Part shown: piece after piece, positions 21,853 through 31,478 of the stretch
Layout of the letters: every line of letters begins with the position of its first letter
Numbering within the stretch: position 1 is the stretch's first letter
From: Seiridium cupressi
Taxonomy: Eukaryota; Ascomycota; Sordariomycetes; Amphisphaeriales; Sporocadaceae
Length of the DNA: 64,000 nt
Reading direction: 5' to 3'
NCBI GenBank assembly: GCA_036674765.1
Contig: JARVKI010000109.1
Location: forward strand, 1-64,000
Translations under genes and position numbers: made by a program
Notes under the pieces: generated by a model
Told to the model about the DNA's origin: nothing
The model's input: only the letters and a program-made list of their open reading frames with translations
Database searches by the model: none

Positions 21853-23324
21853 ATGGCTGGCTCTGTTGATGCAGTGCCGGTAAGGTCCGACAATGGGCAA
21901 GTAGACACCAACGCCCCTTCGATCCTAGGTGTTACAGGCACCCTGATGGCTTTGTCGTTTGTAGTTGTGTCATTGAGGTGTTATGTCCGACTGGTCATGC
22001 TCAAGTCATTCAGCATGGACGATGCGGTCATGATCATTGCATTGGTGAGTAACCCGTGTCGTTCCCACCCATTGAAATGTTTTGCCTGGATTCAAGAGTC
22101 TGATATCGATAGGTTATGGCCGTGTTATCGATGGTGTGTTTCATCGGTATGGTCCAGCACGGCGCTGGTAGATGGGAAGCCGACATGCCTGACGATTGGT
22201 GGGCGGGCTTGAAATTCTGGTCGTACCTCATCGGTCCCTTCTCGACAACAGGCATCAGTTTGGTTAAAATATCCGCTGCCTTCTTTCTGTTACGATTCAT
22301 GCGGCAGAAGTGGGCCCAGCGGTTTGTGGTAGGGATGGGCATTTTCTGCCTTGTATTTATGATATATTCCATCGTGACCTTCATGGTCGCGTGCATTCCG
22401 CTGTCGGCTTTCTGGAATCCACAGCCCGGAGCGAAGTGCTGGAGCGCCGATACTCTGTCACTCGTTGGTACTGTTAATGGCAGTAAGTTTGATCGACTCG
22501 AATTTGTCCAGTGTCGCTTACAGTTCCAGTTGTCAACGTCATTTCGGACCTGGTTTTCGTTCTTCTACCAATTCCCGTGGTAGTCGCATTACAACTAAAT
22601 AGAAGAACGAAAGTAACTCTAATTGTTATCCTTAGCCTTGGGCTGTTGTAGGTGGTCCGCTCTACCTCGTCTGTGGCCAATGGATACTGAATTGCATAGC
22701 GCTTGTGTTGCATCAGTGGTGCGAATGGTATACGCTTACCACCGCTCTGATCCGGGATACACAAGGTACGCCCTCGACGCAATAGACTACTCGGCTTCAA
22801 TGGTAAGACGGACTAATTTTGCCACAGAAACTACGGTTTTCTTGTCTGGTTCAAGTAAGTCCCTCGAATGCGAGGTTCCTTGCAATGACTGACCAATGAT
22901 GTTCAGCATTGAGTTGCACGCAGGCATACTGGCTGCATCGCTTCCAACTCTTCGACCGTACGTAGCCAATGCTGCACTTTGAATCATATACGCGCAATAA
23001 TTCTTGTCTCATTTGCTGACGTCTCAATGCACCCTTAGGCTCTTCTCTCGGATTCTCAAGAACACATCGCGGCTTCGGACCTACGGCTACCTACAAGGAA
23101 CCCGATATGGTGGCCAGTCTCGGTCTGCACACATGCGGTCCGGATACCGTAAGCAGGGTGACACGCCAATTGCTCTTCGAGACATCAATGATAGCAGTAC
23201 ATATGAAGCTGCTATAGGGATGGCAAGAACGAAAGCGTTGGAGGATGGCACTAGCGAGGATGGTATTCTCCCGGTCATGCCAGGGATCTGGAAGCGAACG
23301 GAGATCACAGTCAAGTCAACTTGA
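21853..23324 (+). CDS. Fungal rhodopsin/PTH11-like 7TM protein (second copy)
   Basis: Seven exons (21853-22044, 22113-22482, 22524-22647, 22700-22765, 22828-22854, 22907-22957, 23039-23324) give 371 residues. All joins are in phase and build the family pattern: FSMDDAVMI, DDWWAGLKFWSYLIGPFSTT, KISAAFFLLRF, ACIPLSAFWNP, IPVVNVISDLVFVLLPIPVV, and the end of TM7 WFNIELHAGILAASLPTLRP, whose residues come from three tiny exons (one of 27 nt, one of 51 nt). One intron is only 41 bp, near the lower limit for fungi. The cytosolic tail is short and charged. Same broad family as the gene at 11251 but divergent in sequence and intron positions, so not a recent tandem copy. No CFEM domain. Confidence 0.85.
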
Positions 23325-23748
23325 CTCAACATGGCCTCTTATACCGGCCTCAAAGGTCAACAACAATAATTATCACTGTGACCATTCGTCCCGCGAATCT
23401 GGGTCTCATCTCGATTACAGTTCTGTTGATGGTACCTGTCGTTGTAACCTCTGCCGTCTCAACGGCTGCACGCCGTGGCACAGTAAGTGCTGTACAGCAG
23501 AACACAAGGGCATCTAAAGGTATATAAAGGGTACTGACACATGAGATGCCACTAACCCACGTCTAATGATCGCCGTCAACTTGCATAACTCTAGATTTGT
23601 TGAAGTCTTTTGGCGATGTTCATGTGGTTCCAAAGCATACCCGCGGGACTTCATAGCTCATTGACTACGCGAAACTAGATTATAATCGGGTGCTAGTGTT
23701 TATTTCAGGCTCTAGTTGGTAGAAACACGTGTGATAACAACGAATTGA
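23325..23748. other. Intergenic, convergent 3' flanks
   Basis: 3' flanks of the 7TM gene and of the minus-strand gene ending at 23749. Short hydrophobic open frames run past the 7TM stop but have no start or motif. Confidence 0.55.
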
Positions 23749-24440
23749 TTAGAACATTATCAGCGCCAAAAGCAATGGGACGACCACGTGCGGAAGCTCA
23801 TTCAAAGCTCCCCCGAACGGCGCAGCTTGAGAGGTCCACCAGTCTTGACCGTCCTGATAGTTATCGTTGATCGGCCTACACCCTCGGATACCCGCCCCAC
23901 GTCCCTTCGTATACCCGATACGGTACTCTCTCTCGAATCTGGTTGGACTGTATCGGAGGTTATGACACCCATCGCCGTAGCCCTGACGATACCCCTCTTT
24001 GTAGAGTTTGTTACGACGGGGGCCGCTGCCGTGAGGAGTCGAGCCATACAGAGCGGATCATAGATGGGAACAATCCCTCCTTCACCTCGGAATCCACCAC
24101 CAGCGCCTCCCAGGCCCACTATATTTGGGGACAACGGCTTGCGATACGGGGTCTTTGGTGATCGTACGGTTGATCCGCCACCTTCCCGTAAAGCTATCTT
24201 ATGAACAGCATCTTGAGATCGAGACGGAACTGGTTCTTTGCCCTCAGTATCCGGAATCAAGGATGTCGATAGTGCTTCAATCGCGATAGGTTCTCGTGCC
24301 GTTGACGTGGTGTGTGGCTCGAGGGCAATGTGTGTTGGAGATGCAGTCGTTTCATTCTGATTGGGTAATGCGGACACCTGCGATACGACAATTTCTGCCA
24401 CCAGTGCCAGTAATACCGTGATAGTTCTGATCAATATCAT
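23749..24440 (-). CDS. Possible GPI-anchored Gly/Tyr/Arg-rich wall protein
   Basis: The first frame (from 24440) starts with a signal peptide, MILIRTITVLLALVAEIVVS, then a Thr/Pro/Ser-rich stretch with an N-glycosylation site. Near 24086 the coding signal moves to another frame, which reads YRQGYGDGCHN, EREYRIGYTKGRG, then a small-residue site and a hydrophobic tail (NELPHVVVPLLLALIMF, stop at 23749) as in GPI-anchor signals. A putative 89-bp intron (24085-23997, donor GTGAAG, acceptor ACAAAG) joins them in phase, giving 200 residues. Both sites are weak, so a frameshift is the alternative. Without a join, the first frame alone runs to 23802 with an uninformative tail. Family not recognised. 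Confidence 0.45.
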
Positions 24441-24823
24441 TTTGTTGCGTAACGTATAGGTACTTCGAGGATGAATGCGACTGGCTAAAAGAATTTGATG
24501 ATGGTATACCTCGACCCGAGGGAATTTGTTATATTTTGATAAATAGCAGCCTCGACCAAAGGCCGGAACTTCTCTTTCCCATTGAATCTCTCTTGAATCT
24601 CTCTTCCGCGCGACTTCGGAGTTGTTGAGACTCATTAATAAGAAAGTTTGGTGTCCTTGTGGTAGCCTTGACCAGCCATCCGTTGAACGAGGCTTAACAC
24701 GCAAAACTGCTCGTTTTATCAACGGGCGTAGCCTCACAGAAACCACGGAGCCCTTTGAGATTATCTGCAACTACCTTTCAGCAGACTCAGTCACATGTAT
24801 ACCGCTAGCTATTGGCACTATTT
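24441..24823. other. Intergenic
   Basis: Promoter of the putative GPI protein gene and 3' flank of the 2H-family gene. The signal-peptide frame stays open upstream of its ATG, but with no start of better quality. Confidence 0.5.
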
Positions 24824-25597
24824 TCATGATCTGCTTGATCCGCCTGGGAAGAGAAAGTCCTCGGTCTTTCTCCACCAACCTCTATCATACCTCCACAGGC
24901 TCAATCCCGTCACGACGCCTTTACTCCCACTCCAGTCCTCCTTCAAGCCCGTATAACACTCCTCCATCCTGTCTCTATCGTTTTCCTTGTTCATAACCGT
25001 GTAGTGACCTTTCCACCCCTTCCGCGCGTCCTGCTCGCTCAGCCACCCTTCACCATCTTGCCCCTCTGCCTGCCACGCAGACCTCAGGCCTTCCCTCAGG
25101 CTTCTCACGCGTTCCAGACTGTTCCTGTCCATCTCGACCCCGACCCCTTTGCCCATCCGAAACACACCGTTTCTCCCAACTCTCACCTCAAACCTCTCCT
25201 CCCGACTCGCAACGTTGCCTATGTCCCCCTTGATGTCCTCGAGTCTTGAGCCCGGCAGCGCGTGAAAGAGCGTGATGTGCGCATCCACCTTGAGAAGCTT
25301 CTCCGGGAACCACTTCCGCCTCAGCGCCGACATGTCGGTATGGTGCTTAGCGTCTGTGAGTAGGGACAAGATATAAAGGTCCTTTTCGTCGTGGATAGTG
25401 CGCGGCCTGTGGCCGTCCTTGCGCTGGTACATTGGATTAGAGGCTGAGGAAGAGGAAGCAGCTGGAGCACCATGATGTACGCTTGTTGCTGCCATAGATG
25501 AAGGTGCTGCTGCTGTTGTAGTCCCAGTTGACGTTCCGGCAATGGAGGCCCAGGTTGGAGGTGACATATTGGAGAAGCGAGCGGGCCGTGGGATCAT
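24824..25597 (-). CDS. 2H phosphodiesterase / 2'-5' RNA ligase-like protein
   Basis: Single exon, 257 residues. The two catalytic-type motifs of the 2H superfamily are present: HITL at about residues 107-110 (in KVDAHITLFHALPGS) and HYTV at about 198-201 (in KGHYTVMNKEN). The spacing (about 90 residues) fits the family, which opens 2',3'-cyclic phosphates or ligates/hydrolyses 2'-5' bonds in RNA and nucleotides. The first 60 residues are low-complexity (Ala/Ser/Thr), and the ATG at 25567 (MSPPTW) is an alternative start. The C-terminal GLSLWRYDRGWWRKTEDF is typical of the fungal subgroup. Substrate unknown. Confidence 0.75.
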   Translation of the reverse strand: MIPRPARFSNMSPPTWASIAGTSTGTTTAAAPSSMAATSVHHGAPAASSSSASNPMYQRKDGHRPRTIHDEKDLYILSLLTDAKHHTDMSALRRKWFPEKLLKVDAHITLFHALPGSRLEDIKGDIGNVASREERFEVRVGRNGVFRMGKGVGVEMDRNSLERVRSLREGLRSAWQAEGQDGEGWLSEQDARKGWKGHYTVMNKENDRDRMEECYTGLKEDWSGSKGVVTGLSLWRYDRGWWRKTEDFLFPGGSSRS

Positions 25598-25838
25598 ACT
25601 GCAGCTTGTATGTGATACCGTTTTAAGGTGACAGGATTACCAAAGGATAGTCTGGGTTTACGAAGACCGTCACCAAGTTGAGTGGTCACAGCTTTCATGC
25701 TTAGCATCGATGACGTCAATGACATTTAATCTTTGGAAACTCGTTCTGTTTGAGACAAGCGCTGTTATAGCATAACAAATGCCAGATCCGGCGCATTGTA
25801 ATTTTTGGCAACTTGAGGCCAATTGGCACACCGTTATT

Positions 25839-26233
25839 ATGAGTACTGTTTGCCGATCAGTACTCATAGCCGGAACCACGATCATGTGACGCCTCGGTCA
25901 TCAAACGGAATATCGGAAGAACATATTGAAAAATTCTCTTCTTTCCGCCACATGGTGTTTCATTCTTACAGTGCTATATTATACACCTCTTACTGCGAAG
26001 AGGTGGACCGCCTGGTCCAGGAATACAAGAGCCAATGCGCCCATCTGGTATCAAGGCCGTCCTGCTACTCGAAAGATTGCTTTGAGTGGATGAGTAGCGA
26101 CTATGATGTCTACCGGAGAATTGTGACCTCCAGTCCAGTCGCACGGTCCAATGCCGACGCGGAGTCCAGAACGATAAGGACACCACAGCCAGTCAAACTT
26201 ACCACAATACTGCTTTTGTTTGTCATGGCTTAA
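25839..26233 (+). CDS. Possible small cysteine-containing membrane or GPI protein
   Basis: A two-exon model (25839-25885, 25972-26233; GTGACG donor, TTACAG acceptor) gives 102 residues. The N terminus becomes MSTVCRSVLIAGTTIIAILY, a signal-like segment. The middle has four Cys residues (YCEEVD, KSQC, PSCYSKDC). The end is hydrophobic (KLTTILLLFVMA) like a GPI or tail anchor. The second exon alone is open from 25823. No homologous family comes to mind. The donor is weak; chance is possible. Confidence 0.35.
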
Positions 26234-26541
26234 TCTTTTTCCCAATGCAAATGCCCATGAGGCTCAGCAATGCCTTTGCCCTTAAACTCCGTAGAAATGC
26301 TTGATGGGGTAATGCTGAGGCCTGTTGTTACAATTCCGTACACCATCCATGTAATATGCCGTGCTTTCCTGCGCTTTCTGGTATATCCACCATCCCCCTC
26401 CAGCTGGAACAAAAGAAGAAAAAGGGTTGAACAACACAACTCTGTCCTCCCATGAGTCGCCCATGTGTAATGAGAAGTGGTGCTAAATTTTGATGGTGAT
26501 CTAGGTGAGGCACCCAAGAGAACCGATGAGCCCCGGCTCAT
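26234..26541. other. Intergenic
   Basis: 3' flank of the large minus-strand gene. Nothing coding seen. Confidence 0.6.
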
Positions 26542-29500
26542 CTACTTCACTAAATCATTCGGATCGTGCCGGAAAGTACACTGATCTCCCTTGGCACATT
26601 TGCCCTGGGCCCAGAATGTGCACGGCTTAGTACCGATAAGTGAACGATTGATGCCCTTGTGGTCGTAGTCCTTGCCTCGAAAATTGTCCTTGCGATTATC
26701 CTTGCGGCCGCGGTGGCTCTTATCGCGTGACTCAGTTTCAGATGGACCATAATCCAGCAGGCCATCATCGCCAATGGAGTTGTTGTGGCTGTTCCTATCG
26801 CGGTCCCGGTGCTGATAGGATTGCTGCTGAGTTTGGGGCTGTTGATGCGACATTGACGCTTGCGGCTGAGCCTGGCCGATGGAGGCGTAGTAGGCAGCCC
26901 AAGCGGCGGCGTTGGCGGCGTTAGGGTCCTGCTGCATCGGCTGAGGGACAGGAGCTGGTGGCTGAGGTTGAGAAGCCTGCCCACCGAGTGCAGCAAGAAG
27001 TGCACCGATGTGACCATTTGGGTCCTGCTGTGCAGGCTGTTGCTGCGTTGGAAATTGGGACGCCGGGAAAGGTGCGCTCTGGCCGGCGTGCTGAGCCTGC
27101 AAGGCTTGGGTTTGCTGAAGTATCGCTGCGTATTGATCGTGAGTCAACTGCTGTCCTTGCGCGGCCGACGGCTGAGCCGGGTTTTGGTTCATCTGTGCGA
27201 AGTAAGCGGCCCAGGCAGCGGCATTGGGATCCTGTGCAGGCTGAGCTGCTGCGGGTTGTGAAGCGGGCTGGAGACCAGCTGCCACATTTGTGCGGGAGAA
27301 TTCTTCCGCCAGCTTCTTTGCACGATCGGTTGCATCCTGCGTCGCCCTGTCTGCCATAGCTTTGGCGTAGCCAGCTTGCCATTCCTTGACATGGGCTGGA
27401 TTGGATCTCAAGTGTTCCGGCGGCTCAGCAGCAGGGTACGGCTTGCCCGCAAATGTCGCAGCGACCGACTCCACAGCATCGACGTCCGCTTGAATCTTGG
27501 CATCACCATAGTCGAAGCGATGATGGGTCTTGGGGCTGTTTGGATCCACCTGGTTCGCATCGATCCATCTCTGGATCTTCTCTGACTTCAGCAGTCGTAC
27601 AACTGCTTCGTCCCGTTGGGATTGGGACATGACCGGCAAGGAGGATACGCTCGACGCCGGATGCTGCTTGTGTGAGGCATGCGACGTACTGGGCGCGAAA
27701 GCGTAGGGTTGGTGGCGATCGTGGCTCGACATTGATGCGTTCTGGAGGTCAAGAAGAAGTCGGTCTAATTTGGCAGCACGATCGGGACTTGCCCTGTTTC
27801 GAAGTCGCATAATCATACGATGTGTTGCTTCATTGGCTCCAAATTGAGCAATTTCTGTCCATCGGGTATGAGTTTCTTGAAGATTAGGCATGTCAGTCGG
27901 AAGTTGGAAGACCTGTGGCACGAAATGCTTCTCGGCGTCTTTGCGGAGTGGTGATTTGGGCGTCTCAGGAATATCTGACAGCGATGTGTAAATGGCCATG
28001 AGCTGTGTTTGCTCATATTTCTCCATGGACTTTTGCTCGTCCGTATGGAAAGCCACACTGCCGCCGCGGGTGAGAAAGGTCTTTGCGCGCTGATTAGGAT
28101 TCACCTCGTCGATGTGGCTGACGTTGACTACACCGGGATCCGCCCATTCACGAAGTGTGATTTCTTTAGGCTTGCCATCTTGAGCGTCGTTTTCTTCGTC
28201 ATCTTTTTCGGCATCTGCTTCTTGGTCTTCCGAGTGGTCACCAACTCGAGCCCTCTTCAGTGCCTGACCTTCTGAACGGTTGTCTCGGGCATCGCGCACC
28301 ATGTTGCTAGCGCGGCCTTCGTCCTCCGCGGCATCATGCTGAAAGATGCGAACCTCTTCGAGCTCCTGATCGGGCTTCCACATTACTCTCAGGCCACGCC
28401 GCGCCTCCTTGCGGATTCTGCGTCGCTTCTCCTCTTCAGTCTCGGGGGCTTTCGTCGGCTCGTCCTTCTGCCGAGGGGGAGACTTGGGCTTCGCGATCTC
28501 TGCCAACAGGCCACTAATCGTTGATAGGCTGGATGATTGCTGGGGTTCAACTTTCTTTGCTGCAGGCTTAGCAGTCGGACGTGCTCGGCCAGGAAGAATG
28601 GAGCCGCTAGACTTGGGCCGTGGCTGGACGACAGTAGTTGTCTTTGCGGCCGGCGTTGTAGTTGGCTTCGTAACTGACAACATGCCCGAGCCATCCACCG
28701 CGACCTTCTTAGTCGCTCTTGAGTCCAGGTCATCATCTCTAGGTCTCTTGGAAGGCGAGCCTGTTGCAGATTTTGCGCCCACGCCGCTAGCTTTCCTCGC
28801 ATCGAGGACAGTTGCACCAACGGGTTGCGCCTTCTTGGTCTCGGCAGAAGCGGGCTTCTTCGATGCCGAGACCAAGTCCTTGGCCGTAAACGCTGGCGTC
28901 TTTCTAGGAATACTAGGCGCTTCCTTGGTGCCGTTGGCCGGGGCATTCTCCTTTGCCCTCTTCTCCGCATCGCCGGCGGCGCCCTTGGCTTTGGATTGTA
29001 TTTGATCCAAGTATGCATTGCAAATCTTGTCAAATTCCTTCTGATACTTCTTTTGGTAGTCGGACACCTTGAGAACACCCACGACCAAAGATTTTTCCAT
29101 AGTGACAAAATGCGACATAAGAAATAGGATCGCTTTCGGCAAAGGGCCGTTGAAATCCTTCGAAGCGATTGAACTTCTAAGAGCATTCCAGAGGATCACG
29201 GCCAATTTGGCATTGCCCCCCATGTTCTCGAGAACCGACGGCTCAGCAAACTTGGTAGCTGTTTCGATGGCAGTACGCATAAGTTTCAATTGCCCCGTCA
29301 GCTCAGCATCCAGAGAATCCAGCTTCTTGCTCTTTTTCTCTTTAGCAGCTTTAACCTCCTTCTTAAGATCCTTGGCCTTGTTCCAGAGCTTTTCGATATG
29401 AACACCAAATGCTTGGATAGCAGTAGCTGTGGCATTAGCCTGCACGGGCTCTTCTGGACCTCGCCAAACAGCTTGTATCACATCGAACTCGACTGCCTTG

Positions 29501-31478
29501 ACCGGATCACTTGGTCTGCCACCCAATTTGATCTATAAATCACGCAACTGTTAGCATGGTAAACTTGCAATGAGCGCACTCGATTGGGCGAAAGATCACA
29601 ATGAGAGTACACAGAATAGCGTCGTCCTAGCAATACTACATCTGGACTGCATTTAAAAGGTCGCTGCGACGAGGCAGTTTTATGCCATCAAATAGGCTGT
29701 GCCGTATTCGTACGACCACTGGATATAGATGCAAGAGTATCATTTCGAAACCGAAACAGGCAAACAAGAAATAATGGTCAGACTTACCTTGCGGGCTTCT
29801 TGGTCTTCCTTGCTTTCTTCGAGATCAGAGTCGCTCTCATATTCTGAGCTATCATCTGAGGATTCGCTCCCTGTCTTTCGCGCAGAGCTTAGCTTGGATC
29901 CGCTCTTAGGCGCGGCTTTCTTGTTGGTAATCTTGGTGGATGGTTCGACTAATGTTACTGGCGTTAGTATGTATATGTACCGAGCAAAGAAAAATACCTA
30001 TGTTTATAGAGACAAACGGCGGAGAAAGGAAACTTACCATATTCGCCGGTCAATTGAACCATCTCGCGGTCGAGTCGATCCTTCTCCAGTAAGATTGCTC
30101 GTCGCTTCGCGTCGTTATCCACGGATTTTTCTTGTTTGCGTAGCCATTTCCAATCACGTCGAATCTCACACGGCAGTCGTTTTTGACGGATAGGGATTAA
30201 AGGGCCATCTCGGGCATTGAAATGTGCTGAAAAGGAAAAGGATTCCTCTGGAACTATCTCCATTCCCTGTGCATCTATAGGCACATCTGAGACGAAGAGA
30301 TTTGGCGCTTCCACAAGTTGAATGAAACCTCCATGTGCAATTGGATCGAAAGGGGGCTGAGATGGAACGATTGTGTAGGTAGGCGGAGTTTGCAATCCTT
30401 GTTGCATCACCCCGGTGGCGTCGGATTGTCCCTGAATGTGCTGGAAGTGAGGATACAAAAGACCTGCAGATGGAGCAGCTGAAGCTTGGCTAGGTGGAGC
30501 TATTGGACTATCCGTACGGCCCATGGGCTGCTGAGTAGCGGAGGAAGTACGCTTCATCGGGTAGACTGAATGTTGTTGCTGCATGGGAGGCTGAGGGGAT
30601 GGCGCTGGAATAACGTTTTGCCCGCTGGGCTGATGAGGTTGTGCATATCGGACCTGGCCTGGATATACCAAATTCGATTGCGCCGCGGGTATGGCTACAT
30701 TCTGATATGGACTGTTTCTTGCCTGCCCTTGACTCTGGTTGACCTGGAACTGATATTGCGACGCGTGTGCGGTGATGGGCTGGGGACTCGGGTGGTTTTG
30801 GATGCCCTGATTCCCTGGCAGATTGACATTCGGTCTTGATCCCGGCTGTGCACTTTGAATACCCACCAACTGGCCAGCATTTCTCTGCGCGGGCGGCGGA
30901 GTCGGCGTGTGCGAGTGGGAAGCCGGTCGGAGATGTTGTTGGTATATATTTTGTTGACTTTCATAGCCAAGGCTTTGGTGGCCATACTGAGTCTGGGTAG
31001 GATGACCTGCTTGGCCCTGCCAGGAGCCGTCGATGAAGTTGACAGACTGAGGATTATGGTGACTCAAGTCGGGAGTGGCGAGCTGTTGATATGGCTGCTG
31101 CTGCTGGGGTTGTTGTTGCGGTACAGGTCGTTGAAACGACGGATCATGAAACATGCCATTTCCGTAAGCTAATGAGGGGGAAGCTGTGCTATTTCTCTGT
31201 TCGATTGGTCGGTTGGTCTCATTGAAGGTGTTGGAAGGTTGATAGTACGATTGCGGTTGGTAGAATTGTTGGTCAGTAGCATTGCCATGGCTTGAGGCTC
31301 CAAAGCTGCCGGCCGATTGATTCATAGCGCCCCAGTCGTTCATGTACATCATCTCGCTATCTGTGCCTAAGCCATCGCCATAACCAAGAGCACCGTCATT
31401 GGAGTTGACTGCACCATTGTGATCGACTCCGTTGGCATGGAATTGTCCGCCAGGCCAGTTATGGCCTCCCTGAGCCAT
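26542..31478 (-). CDS. PNUTS/Ppn1-like PP1-regulatory protein with CCCH finger
   Basis: Three exons (31478-30038, 29957-29788, 29532-26542) give 1533 residues. The N-terminal 430 residues are Gln/Pro/Asn-rich. A basic helix follows (CEIRRDWKWLRKQEKSVDND), then a Ser/Asp/Glu stretch. A helical region at about 550-720 (QAVW, LKLMRTAIETATKFAEPSVL, then AVILWNALRSS) resembles a TFIIS-N/LW-type bundle. The stretch RRGLRVMWKPDQELEEVRIF at about 917-936 looks like the PP1-docking RVxF/W site of PNUTS. Two AWAAYFAQ/AWAAYYAS repeats, known from FUBP-type proteins, lie in the Gln-rich part. A single CCCH finger ends the protein (CTFWAQGKCAKGDQCTFRH). TFIIS-like domain, PP1 motif and C-terminal CCCH finger is the architecture of PNUTS, which recruits PP1 to the 3'-end/termination machinery (fission yeast Ppn1 in CPF). 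Orthology is inferred. Confidence 0.7.

Noticed and set aside
28409..29005. 198-codon plus-strand frame and a 265-codon shifted minus frame inside the PNUTS-like gene
   Set aside because: Shadows of a biased, low-complexity coding exon; the 994-codon frame has the motifs.
29729..30193. 154-codon plus-strand frame
   Set aside because: Antisense to the acidic middle exon and its flanking introns of the PNUTS-like gene.
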